44,438 nt of DNA from positions 1 through 44,438 of the forward strand of contig JAMDCK010000034.1 in assembly GCA_023488435.1 (NCBI GenBank), given 5' to 3'. The stretch comes from Actinomycetota bacterium. Lineage in GTDB: Bacteria; Actinomycetota; Coriobacteriia; Anaerosomatales; UBA912. Shown in pieces: positions 8,409 through 15,607 of the stretch; position 1 is the stretch's first letter; each line of letters begins with the position of its first letter. Both the position numbers and the translations under genes were made by a program. The notes beneath the pieces were generated by a model, which ran no database searches, was not told the DNA's origin, and saw nothing but the letters and a program-made list of their open reading frames with translations.

Positions 8409-9217
8409 GATAGTGCTCCCGTCATCAGACGGCCGATGTAGAGCGGCACGTCGATCAGCCTGAAGGTGAGAAAAGCGGCCGACCAGCCGAGCACATGGCC
8501 GACATCGCGGATCGAGAGGCGCAGGTCGACGTTGGCCCGCACGTGCCCGTCGAACCCGCGGGCCAGCATCGCCTGGTAGATCCGCTGCGCACGGGCGTGT
8601 GTGCGGAGCAGCAGGTGGCCGAGCATGTTCACGTAGACCGCGAGGCCCATCCCGCGAGCTCCGTGGGAGCGCAGCGAGCGAGCGCGCGCCATGCGCATGA
8701 CCTGGTCGCCGAGGACGAAGATGTAGCGGTACAGAAGCAGCATCTGCGTCGCGAGCACGTCAGGGACGCCGAGCCGCTCGAGCGCCATGCACACGCTGTG
8801 GAAGCTCGTCGTGGCGATCAGCGCCAGCGCCGCGAAGGTCGTCAGGAAGAAGCGCAGCATGATCGAGGTGAACGAGACCCACCCGCCCGAGATGCCGATC
8901 TCGCCCAGGAAAAGCACGATCTCGCGGTCGAAGAACGGGTTGAAGATGCCGACCAGGAGCGCAAACGGCGCGACCGCGACGAGCTTCCGCATCAGGAAGC
9001 GCACGGGCAGGCCGCCCTCGAGCGTCAGGTACATCGGGTAGATCAGGAACGGAAGCATCGGTGCCACGGCGTGCGGCGGGAAGGAGATCACGCACACTAG
9101 GAAAACAAACGTGGTCACCACTTTCGCACGCGGATCGAGGCGATGCACTGCCGTGTCCCGGTAAGCGAGCTGATCGAGCCGCCCGAGGTCGTAGATTCCT
9201 TCCTGAATCGATGGCAT
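8405..9217 (-). CDS. cbiQ: ECF transporter transmembrane protein (CbiQ/NikQ)
   Basis: 270-residue T component connecting the ATPase to the substrate-binding membrane subunit. It begins with the typical HRLDPRAKVVTTFVF segment, has about five hydrophobic helices, and carries the two short Ala-Arg-Gly-like coupling motifs (ARSLRSHGARG near 180 and AMLARGFDG near 220) that dock on CbiO. It starts 16 bases after nikR stops and overlaps cbiO by 4 bases, so nikR-cbiQ-cbiO form one leftward operon. Confidence 0.92.
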   Translation of the reverse strand: MPSIQEGIYDLGRLDQLAYRDTAVHRLDPRAKVVTTFVFLVCVISFPPHAVAPMLPFLIYPMYLTLEGGLPVRFLMRKLVAVAPFALLVGIFNPFFDREIVLFLGEIGISGGWVSFTSIMLRFFLTTFAALALIATTSFHSVCMALERLGVPDVLATQMLLLYRYIFVLGDQVMRMARARSLRSHGARGMGLAVYVNMLGHLLLRTHARAQRIYQAMLARGFDGHVRANVDLRLSIRDVGHVLGWSAAFLTFRLIDVPLYIGRLMTGALS

Positions 9218-9233
9218 GTGCTGCGAGTTCCCC

Positions 9234-9653
9234 TTACGAGATTCCTTCGCCGGTGGTTGTTGCGACGAATTTGCCGTGCTTCACGCCTTTAGTGCCGATA
9301 AGCTCGCTTGCGATACGCCCAATCTTCTCGACCTTGCCGCGCAAGATCACGACCTCGAGGCAGTGGTGGGCATCGAGGTGGACGTGCAGCGAGGAGATGA
9401 TCGCGTCGTGGTGGTCGTGCTGGTGCTCGGTGAGCTTCTCGGCGAGGTCTGCCGAATGATGGTCGTAGACCAAGGTGACCGTACCCACGGCCAGCGCCTG
9501 GTCATCGCGCCACTCCTCTTCGACCAAGGCGTTGCGGATGAGGTCGCGGATCGCCTCGGAGCGGTTCGAGTAGCCCTTCTCAGCGATCAGTGTGTCGAAC
9601 CGGGCGAGCAGGCTCTCATCTGCCGAGATGCCGAATCTGACGATCTGTGACAC
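9234..9653 (-). CDS. nikR: Nickel-responsive regulator NikR
   Basis: 139 residues: an N-terminal ribbon-helix-helix DNA-binding domain (about 1-45; [19 protein letters not shown]) and a C-terminal ACT-like nickel-sensing domain. The nickel ligands of E. coli NikR have counterparts in the HDHHD cluster at 79-83, H90, H92 and C98 ([14 protein letters not shown]). Start is GTG at 9653 behind AAGGAGGT. It is divergent from cbiM, so it probably controls both directions. In the shared region the 7-mers GTAACAC (9724-9730) and GTAGCAC (9744-9750) recur as a direct repeat 13 bases apart. They resemble half of the GTGTTAC-N13-GTAACAC NikR sites known in other bacteria but are not inverted. Confidence 0.95.
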   Translation of the reverse strand: MSQIVRFGISADESLLARFDTLIAEKGYSNRSEAIRDLIRNALVEEEWRDDQALAVGTVTLVYDHHSADLAEKLTEHQHDHHDAIISSLHVHLDAHHCLEVVILRGKVEKIGRIASELIGTKGVKHGKFVATTTGEGIS

Positions 9654-9682
9654 GGCCTACCTCCTTCTGACGCATTTGACGC

Positions 9683-9711
9683 TTGACGGTGCGCGCCCGG
9701 GCGAATAATCT
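9683..9711 (+). promoter_or_regulatory. Promoter of cbiM
   Basis: TTGACG (9683-9688), 17-base spacer containing the 10-bp palindrome CGCCCGGGCG (9694-9703), TAATCT (9706-9711). The leader to the ATG at 9812 would be about 94 bases and includes the GTAACAC/GTAGCAC pair, a plausible repression site. Confidence 0.55.
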
Positions 9712-9811
9712 GGCTGATGCAGGGTAACACGTTTTTGGGAACAGTAGCACAAATCGGATGGCGCGTCACATTCGGACCGGTCGATCCGGCAGTCGATCAA
9801 GGAGGCACGAT

Positions 9812-10852
9812 ATGCACATGGCGGACGCTCTACTCTCACCACCGGTGGCCGGGGTGATGCTCGCGGCGACTGCGGGCACGGCGGCCTGGTGCATAAAACG
9901 CGTGCGGGAGGACATGGACGAGCGGATCGTACCGCTCATGGGCGTCGCGGGTGCGCTGGTCTTCTCGGCGCAGATGCTGAACTTCACGATCCCGGGAACC
10001 GGGTCGAGCGGGCACCTGGGCGGCGGTTTGCTGCTTGCAGCCCTGCTCGGACCGCACGCGGCGTTCCTCGTCATGGTCTCGATACTCGTGATCCAGGGGC
10101 TCTTCTTCGCCGATGGCGGGCTGCTCGCCTTAGGCGCGAACATCTTCAACCTCGGGTTCTTCCCCGCTTTCATCGGTTACGCACTCATCTATCGCCGCAT
10201 TGTGGGGGATGACCCGACGGTCCGAAGGCTCTTCATCGGCGGCTTGCTGGGCGCGGTCGTCGGATTGCAGCTAGGCGCGTTCGGCGTGGTGGCGCAGACG
10301 GCGCTTTCCGGCGTCACAGAGCTGCCCTTTACCGCATTCCTCGCGATGATGCTGCCGATCCACCTGCCCATCGGGATCATCGAAGGGCTTGTGACCGCTG
10401 GGATACTGGCGTTCATCCTCAAGGCGCAACCCGAGCTGATCGCTTCGGGCGCCAGACGCGCCGGGATCGAACCGCCGAGGACGAGGCGCGTTGCCGTCGG
10501 ACTCCTGACCGCGGCGGTTCTCGGGGCGTCGATGGTGGCGTGGTTCGCCTCGGCAAGTCCGGACGGGCTCGACTGGTCGATGGAGCGCGTAGCCGGAACC
10601 GCCGAGATACGCGGCGCATCGACCCCACTACACGAGGCGGTCGGCGAGGTGCAGGAGCGGCTGGCGTTCCTTCCCGGCTACGGCTTCCGTCCCTCGCCTG
10701 ACGCGCCTGCGGAGGCGGTCGGCGCCGCGCAGTGGCCCGCCGTCAGCGAGGAGACCAGTGTCGCCGGTGCAGCGGGTGTCGCGATGACGCTTGGGGTCCT
10801 CCTCGCGATGGGGCTGCTGTTCAAGTGGCGCGCGAGCAGACGGGGGCGGTAG
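9812..10852 (+). CDS. cbiM: ECF nickel/cobalt transporter substrate-binding subunit, CbiM-CbiN/NikN fusion
   Basis: 346 residues from the ATG at 9812 (AAGGAGG 9799-9805). The mature start MHMADALLSP is the signature N-terminal metal-binding loop of CbiM/NikM, in which His2 coordinates the metal. Six or so membrane helices follow. A C-terminal extension carries PDGLDW at about 250 and a final membrane helix near 320-338, matching a fused CbiN/NikN subunit. It is divergent from nikR-cbiQ-cbiO, completing the transporter. The last 49 codons are present again downstream because of the 753-bp tandem duplication, but this copy is intact. Confidence 0.93.
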   Translation: MHMADALLSPPVAGVMLAATAGTAAWCIKRVREDMDERIVPLMGVAGALVFSAQMLNFTIPGTGSSGHLGGGLLLAALLGPHAAFLVMVSILVIQGLFFADGGLLALGANIFNLGFFPAFIGYALIYRRIVGDDPTVRRLFIGGLLGAVVGLQLGAFGVVAQTALSGVTELPFTAFLAMMLPIHLPIGIIEGLVTAGILAFILKAQPELIASGARRAGIEPPRTRRVAVGLLTAAVLGASMVAWFASASPDGLDWSMERVAGTAEIRGASTPLHEAVGEVQERLAFLPGYGFRPSPDAPAEAVGAAQWPAVSEETSVAGAAGVAMTLGVLLAMGLLFKWRASRRGR

Positions 10853-11458
10853 CCGCGCGTGACCCGCGGGCCGAGCTGCGCCATAATGGGGACGCGGCAG
10901 GCGGTTAGCCGCCAGCGGACCGACGCGAGACCCGGAAGGTGACACACGCATGATCCCTCGTTATTCACGCCCGCAGATGGCCGGGATATGGGCGCCGGAG
11001 AACAAGTTCAAGATATGGCAGGAGATCGAGCTCCTCGCCTGCGAGGCGCAAGCCGAACTCGGGCAGATCGGCATCACCGCCGAGGAGGCCGCCCACATCC
11101 GCGCCACTTCGGCATTCGACATCGCTCGCATCGACGAGATCGAGCGCGAGACCAACCACGACGTCATCGCCTTCCTCACCAACCTCGCCGAGAACATCGA
11201 CGCGGGCATCCCCGAAGCGAGCCCGAAGCCCAGCCGGTGGGTGCATTACGGCATGACCTCCTCGGATCTGGGGGATACCGCGCTGTGCTACCAGATGACG
11301 CAGGCGGTCGACATCCTCATCGACGACGTTCGGCGTATCGGCGCGGTCTGCAAGCGCCGCGCTTTCGAGACCCGAGAGATGCTCTGCGCCGGCCGCACGC
11401 ATGGCATACACGCCGAGCCCATGACCATGGGGATGAAGTTCGGCCGCTGGGCGTGGGC
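10706..11458. repeat. 753-bp tandem duplication, first copy
   Basis: Covers the last 49 codons of cbiM, the cbiM-purB gap and the first 509 bases of purB. All sampled positions and all six translated frames match 11459-12211 exactly. The breakpoint (base 11458 to 11459) shows no shared bases between the two ends. Confidence 0.95.
10859..10887 (+). promoter_or_regulatory. Possible purB promoter
   Basis: GTGACC (10859-10864), 17-base spacer, CATAAT (10882-10887). The duplication carries the same element at 11612-11640 in front of the full-length purB. The -35 match is modest. Confidence 0.35.
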
Positions 11459-11540
11459 CCTGCGGAGGCGGTCGGCGCCGCGCAGTGGCCCGCCGTCAGC
11501 GAGGAGACCAGTGTCGCCGGTGCAGCGGGTGTCGCGATGA
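10950..11540 (+). pseudogene. Truncated duplicate of purB
   Basis: The first 169 codons are identical to the full purB that starts at 11703. At 11458/11459 the sequence jumps to the duplicated cbiM tail in a different frame, adding 26 unrelated residues before a stop at 11540. The fragment retains the N-terminal lyase region and the TMGMKFGRWAW segment but lacks the signature loop SSAMPHKRNP and the catalytic serine, so it cannot be an active lyase. It keeps its own start and ribosome-binding site and might still be translated. Confidence 0.88.
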
Positions 11541-11605
11541 CGCTTGGGGTCCTCCTCGCGATGGGGCTGCTGTTCAAGTGGCGCGCGAGCAGACGGGGGC
11601 GGTAG
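11459..11605 (+). pseudogene. Duplicated 3' end of cbiM
   Basis: The last 49 codons of cbiM, beginning exactly at a codon boundary (codon 299), now without a start. They lie in the +2 frame relative to the truncated purB copy. Encodes only the terminal membrane helix of the CbiN-like part. Confidence 0.85.
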
Positions 11606-12211
11606 CCGCGCGTGACCCGCGGGCCGAGCTGCGCCATAATGGGGACGCGGCAGGCGGTTAGCCGCCAGCGGACCGACGCGAGACCCGGAAGGTGACACAC
11701 GCATGATCCCTCGTTATTCACGCCCGCAGATGGCCGGGATATGGGCGCCGGAGAACAAGTTCAAGATATGGCAGGAGATCGAGCTCCTCGCCTGCGAGGC
11801 GCAAGCCGAACTCGGGCAGATCGGCATCACCGCCGAGGAGGCCGCCCACATCCGCGCCACTTCGGCATTCGACATCGCTCGCATCGACGAGATCGAGCGC
11901 GAGACCAACCACGACGTCATCGCCTTCCTCACCAACCTCGCCGAGAACATCGACGCGGGCATCCCCGAAGCGAGCCCGAAGCCCAGCCGGTGGGTGCATT
12001 ACGGCATGACCTCCTCGGATCTGGGGGATACCGCGCTGTGCTACCAGATGACGCAGGCGGTCGACATCCTCATCGACGACGTTCGGCGTATCGGCGCGGT
12101 CTGCAAGCGCCGCGCTTTCGAGACCCGAGAGATGCTCTGCGCCGGCCGCACGCATGGCATACACGCCGAGCCCATGACCATGGGGATGAAGTTCGGCCGC
12201 TGGGCGTGGGC
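11459..12211. repeat. 753-bp tandem duplication, second copy
   Basis: Exact repeat of 10706-11458, directly abutting it. It continues into the intact remainder of purB at 12212. Confidence 0.95.
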
Positions 12212-13046
12212 GATGAAGCGCGCCGAAGAGCGGCTGGTCCGCACCCGCGAGGTCGTGGCCAGCGGCGCGATCTCAGGCGCGGTCGGCAGCTACAGCAACA
12301 TCGACCCGTTCGTCGAGGCCTACGTGTGCGAGCGACTCGGCCTGACGCCGGAGCCGCTATCGACGCAGGTCATCCCGCGCGACCGTCATGCGCAGCTGCT
12401 CGCGGTGCTCGCCACCGTGGCCGCCACCGCCGAGGAGATCGCGACCGAGGTCCGTGCACTCCAGCGCACCGACACGCTGGAGGCGGAGGAGCCGTTCGCG
12501 AGAGGCCAGAAGGGCTCCTCGGCGATGCCGCACAAGCGTAACCCCATAACCGCCGAGCGGATCTGCGGCCTCGCGCGCGTCGTGAAGGCCAACGCGCAGG
12601 TCGGCTTCGACAACGTGGCGCTGTGGCACGAGCGCGATATCTCGCATTCGAGCGCCGAGCGGGTGGTGCTGGCGGATTCGACGATCGCCTTGGACTACCT
12701 GCTGGCGAAGCTGGAGTGGGTCCTCGACGGGCTCGTGCTCTATCCGGAGCGCATGCGGGCCAACCTTGAGGCGACGCGCGGGCTCATCTACTCGAGCCGT
12801 GTGCTTCTGGGGCTGGTCGACTCGGGACTTTCGCGCGAGGACGCTTACGATGTCGTCCAGCGCAATACGATGCTCGTCTGGGAGGACATCCAGCAGGCGC
12901 GCACTGGACCTGACCTGCGTCAGGCGCTTGAGGCTGACCCGGCGTGCGGACTTAGTGCCAGCCACTTGGACATGATATTCGACCCACGCGCGTTCCTGAC
13001 ACGCACAGATGTGCTTTTCGAGCGGCTTGCCGCTTGCGAGTTCTGA
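11703..13046 (+). CDS. purB: Adenylosuccinate lyase
   Basis: 447 residues, full family length. Cleaves SAICAR to AICAR plus fumarate in IMP synthesis and adenylosuccinate to AMP plus fumarate. Conserved regions are present in order: the N-terminal RYSRPQMAGIWAPENKF, the TSSDLGDTA segment near 90, the histidine loop AGRTHGIHAEPMTMGMKF near 140-160, and the fumarase-superfamily signature GSSAMPHKRNP near 270. The start follows GGAAGGTGA. The first 509 bases are duplicated upstream. It is followed 33 bases later by hisF and is about 17 kb from the rest of the purine genes. Confidence 0.97.
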   Translation: MIPRYSRPQMAGIWAPENKFKIWQEIELLACEAQAELGQIGITAEEAAHIRATSAFDIARIDEIERETNHDVIAFLTNLAENIDAGIPEASPKPSRWVHYGMTSSDLGDTALCYQMTQAVDILIDDVRRIGAVCKRRAFETREMLCAGRTHGIHAEPMTMGMKFGRWAWAMKRAEERLVRTREVVASGAISGAVGSYSNIDPFVEAYVCERLGLTPEPLSTQVIPRDRHAQLLAVLATVAATAEEIATEVRALQRTDTLEAEEPFARGQKGSSAMPHKRNPITAERICGLARVVKANAQVGFDNVALWHERDISHSSAERVVLADSTIALDYLLAKLEWVLDGLVLYPERMRANLEATRGLIYSSRVLLGLVDSGLSREDAYDVVQRNTMLVWEDIQQARTGPDLRQALEADPACGLSASHLDMIFDPRAFLTRTDVLFERLAACEF

Positions 13047-13079
13047 TCCCGGCAGATCCTAAAACGAGAAAGGTTTTCG

Positions 13080-13868
13080 ATGGAACCAGTGAAGATCATC
13101 CCGTGTCTGGACATGAAGGACGGGCGCGTCGTCAAGGGCGTGCACTTCGTGGAGCTACGTGACGCGGGCGACCCCGTCGAGAACGCAGCCTTCTACCGCG
13201 AGGCCGGCGCCGACGAGGTCGCGATGCTCGACATCGCCGCCACGCTGGAGGGCCGCAAGACGCGGATCGCATGGGTACGCGCAGTCGCCGAGGTACTGGG
13301 CGACACGCCGCTCATCGTGGGCGGCGGCATCAACGAGATCGCCGACATCGACGCGCTCTTCTCGGCAGGAGCAGCGAAGGTCTCGATGAACAGCGCCGCG
13401 GTTGCCCGGCCTGAGTTCGTGAGCGAGGCCGCCGAGCGGTTCGGAAGCGCGCGGGTGATCGTCGCGATCGACGGAAGGCGCAACGCCGAGATGCCCTCGG
13501 GCTTCGAGGTCGTCGTGAGCGGCGGGCAGAAGCCGACCGGCATCGACTGCGTGCAGTGGGCGCGCAGATGCGAGGAGTTGGGCGCGGGCGGGATCCTGCC
13601 GACGAGCATGGACGGCGACGGGACGCTGGCCGGCTATGACCTCCCGTTCACGCGCTCGATCGCCGAGACAGTGGCGCTGCCCGTGATCGCCTCAGGTGGC
13701 GCGGGGACGCTCGAGCACTTCTACGAGGGCGTGACCGAAGGCAAGGCGACCGCGCTTCTGGCGGCCTCGGTCTTCCACTTCAGGACGTTCTCGGTCGGGC
13801 AAGTCAAGGAGTACCTCGCCGAGAGGGGCATCCCGGTGATGCATGGACCCGCTTGCGCATCGTATTAG
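13080..13868 (+). CDS. hisF: Imidazole glycerol phosphate synthase cyclase subunit
   Basis: 262-residue TIM barrel that closes the imidazole ring in histidine synthesis, releasing AICAR. The catalytic aspartates are visible as D11 in CLDMKDGRVVKG and the Asp of IVAIDGRR near 130. Phosphate-binding glycines occur in IVGGGI and ASGGAG. The ribosome site GAGAAAGG precedes the ATG. It is the only histidine gene here. Pairing with purB is metabolically sensible because both reactions yield AICAR, though no hisH partner is adjacent. Confidence 0.96.
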   Translation: MEPVKIIPCLDMKDGRVVKGVHFVELRDAGDPVENAAFYREAGADEVAMLDIAATLEGRKTRIAWVRAVAEVLGDTPLIVGGGINEIADIDALFSAGAAKVSMNSAAVARPEFVSEAAERFGSARVIVAIDGRRNAEMPSGFEVVVSGGQKPTGIDCVQWARRCEELGAGGILPTSMDGDGTLAGYDLPFTRSIAETVALPVIASGGAGTLEHFYEGVTEGKATALLAASVFHFRTFSVGQVKEYLAERGIPVMHGPACASY

Positions 13869-13892
13869 TGCCGAATCATCCCTTGATTTATC

Positions 13893-13921
13893 TTGATGTC
13901 TGTTTTAGGCTTGCTTATCTG
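13893..13921 (+). promoter_or_regulatory. Promoter of the cysHDN operon
   Basis: TTGATG (13893-13898), 17-base spacer, TATCTG (13916-13921), in an AT-rich gap. The start would fall near 13928, so the palindrome at 13938-13964 would lie just downstream, in the transcribed leader. Confidence 0.5.
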
Positions 13922-13937
13922 CACGAATGACGACTGA

Positions 13938-13964
13938 GAATACGCACTGTGATAGTGCGTATTC
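13938..13964. promoter_or_regulatory. Candidate sulfur-regulon operator, site 1
   Basis: Perfect inverted repeat GAATACGCACT (13938-13948) and AGTGCGTATTC (13954-13964) around 5 bases, ending 18 bases before the cysH ATG. A related element with the same ACGCA and TAGTGCG blocks in identical spacing lies before the sulfate-binding protein gene. In RNA it would fold into an 11-bp hairpin, so a leader function cannot be excluded. No T run follows. Confidence 0.65.
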
Positions 13965-13982
13965 GACAAGACGGAGCAGCGC

Positions 13983-14726
13983 ATGCCCGCGACAGACATC
14001 ACGGAACTCGGCAGCCAGGTACGCTCACTGCCTCCTGCCGAAGTACTCCAGTGGGCGCAGGACCGGTATGGCGACAGGGTCGCTATAGCGTCCTCCCTGG
14101 GCCCTGAAGACCAGGTCTTGCTCCATATGGCGGCTTCCATCGAGCCTGGACCCAGGGTGTTCACGCTCGACACGGGACGCCTCTTCCCTGAGACCTACGA
14201 TGTCATCCGCGAGTCCGTCGAGCGTTACGGTATGCCTATCGAGGTCATGTTCCCAGACACTTCCGATGTCGAGGAGATGGTCCGAGCGCACGGTGTCGAT
14301 CTGTTCCGCGACAGCGTTGCCGCTCGCAAACTCTGCTGCGATGTCCGCAAGGTACGGCCACTCAAGCGCGCCCTCGCCGACATGGATGCATGGATCACCG
14401 GGCTTAGAGCGGGTCAGTCGCCAACCAGAGAGGCCCTCGAAGTCCTCTCTTGGGATGAAACGAACGGCCTGCTGCGCATCGCTCCGCTTGCCTCGTGGAC
14501 CGAGGAAGACGTGTGGACCTACATCCGCGCGCACGATGTTCCTGTCAGTGCGCTCCATGCCCGCGGTTTCCGAAGCATCGGCTGCGCGCCCTGTACGCGA
14601 GCGACGTTCCCCGGCGAAGACGTGCGTGACGGCCGGTGGTGGTGGGAGTCGCCCGAGCACAAAGAGTGCGGTCTGCATGCGTGCGGAGCAAAGGAGGCCC
14701 ATGATGCGAGCGAGGGGGCATCGTGA
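13983..14726 (+). CDS. cysH: Assimilatory APS reductase (4Fe-4S, thioredoxin-dependent)
   Basis: 247 residues. Reduces adenylylsulfate directly to sulfite and AMP. The PP-loop-type [14 protein letters not shown] (about 37-50) binds the nucleotide. Paired cysteines C118-C119 and C201/C204 are the 4Fe-4S ligands that distinguish APS reductases from cluster-free PAPS reductases. The catalytic Cys is C229 in the C-terminal KECGLHA segment. It is first of an operon, with cysD overlapping its stop by 4 bases (GTGA). GGAG precedes the ATG by 7 bases. Use of APS fits the broken APS kinase domain of CysN. Confidence 0.95.
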   Translation: MPATDITELGSQVRSLPPAEVLQWAQDRYGDRVAIASSLGPEDQVLLHMAASIEPGPRVFTLDTGRLFPETYDVIRESVERYGMPIEVMFPDTSDVEEMVRAHGVDLFRDSVAARKLCCDVRKVRPLKRALADMDAWITGLRAGQSPTREALEVLSWDETNGLLRIAPLASWTEEDVWTYIRAHDVPVSALHARGFRSIGCAPCTRATFPGEDVRDGRWWWESPEHKECGLHACGAKEAHDASEGAS

Positions 14727-15607
14727 ACGACCACCTCGATCTTCTCGAATCCAAGAGCATCCACCTGTTGCGCGAGGCCTACGTCGAGCTCGGCAAACTC
14801 TGCTTCCTCTGGTCGATCGGCAAGGACAGCACCGTTCTGCTACACCTAGCCCGCAAGGCTTTCTTCGGGCACGTTCCCTTCCCGCTCGTCCATATCGACA
14901 CGCATTACGAGATCCCGGAGCTGATCGAGTACCGGAATCGACTCGTGTTGGAGTTGGGTCTCACGCTGGTGGTGGGACAGAACCGCGAGGCGCTCGCCGC
15001 CAAGCAGACGTTCCCGGACGGCACCATCGACCGCATCGCCTGCTGCCGCAAGCTCAAGACCGAGGCCCTGCACCGCACGTTGTCCGGTGAGTGGGACCGT
15101 GAGCGGCTCGACCTCGTCACCGGCGAGTTCGTGGTCGATTCAGACCGTGAGCCCTACACTGGCGTCATAGTCGGTGCGCGGGCGGACGAGGAGGGCAGCA
15201 GATCGAAGGAGCGCTATTTCTCGCCTCGTGACGCCGAGAACGACTGGAACGTCGACGACCAGCCGCCCGAGCTCTGGCGTTACTACAAGACGGAGTTCGC
15301 ACCGGGCACGCATGTGCGCGTCCACCCGCTGCTCGACTGGACCGAGCTCAACATCTGGGAGTACATCGAGCGCGAGGATATCCTGGTCACCAGCCTCTAC
15401 TTCGACCAGGGCACGGGGGTCCGTCACCGCTCGCTCGGGTGCTGGCCATGCACGAGCCCCGTCGAGTCCACGGCGGCGACGGTAAGCGACATCGTCACGG
15501 AACTGCGTACCGGCAAGTTCAGCAACATAGCCGAGAGAAGCGGGCGTGCCCAGGACGCCGACGACGAAGGCGGACTCGAGACGTTGCGCCGAGAGGGGTA
15601 CATGTGA
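14723..15607 (+). CDS. cysD: Sulfate adenylyltransferase subunit 2
   Basis: 294 residues, usual length about 300. Forms APS from ATP and sulfate with the GTPase CysN. The PP-loop [13 protein letters not shown] at about 30-42 binds ATP. Further conserved blocks are [36 protein letters not shown] and [14 protein letters not shown]. Start is GTG overlapping the cysH stop; the stop overlaps the cysN start by one base (TGATG), giving a tightly coupled cysHDN unit. Confidence 0.97.
   Translation: MNDHLDLLESKSIHLLREAYVELGKLCFLWSIGKDSTVLLHLARKAFFGHVPFPLVHIDTHYEIPELIEYRNRLVLELGLTLVVGQNREALAAKQTFPDGTIDRIACCRKLKTEALHRTLSGEWDRERLDLVTGEFVVDSDREPYTGVIVGARADEEGSRSKERYFSPRDAENDWNVDDQPPELWRYYKTEFAPGTHVRVHPLLDWTELNIWEYIEREDILVTSLYFDQGTGVRHRSLGCWPCTSPVESTAATVSDIVTELRTGKFSNIAERSGRAQDADDEGGLETLRREGYM

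Noticed and set aside
9694-9703. CGCCCGGGCG palindrome in the cbiM promoter as a NikR site
   Set aside because: GC-only 10-mers of this kind are common by chance in this base composition and do not resemble known NikR sites.
10988-11605. 205-codon frame running from shifted purB into the duplicated cbiM tail
   Set aside because: Its first 160 codons are the +2 frame of purB; only the tail is a real sequence, and it arises from the duplication junction.
13938-13964. Palindrome before cysH as a hisF terminator
   Set aside because: No T run follows, it lies about 70 bases past hisF and close to the cysH start, and a related element occurs before another sulfur gene; an operator or leader element is more likely.
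15439-15606. 56-codon N-terminal extension of CysN
   Set aside because: Overlaps the conserved end of cysD and encodes Arg/His-rich nonsense; the ATG at 15607 overlaps the cysD stop as expected.
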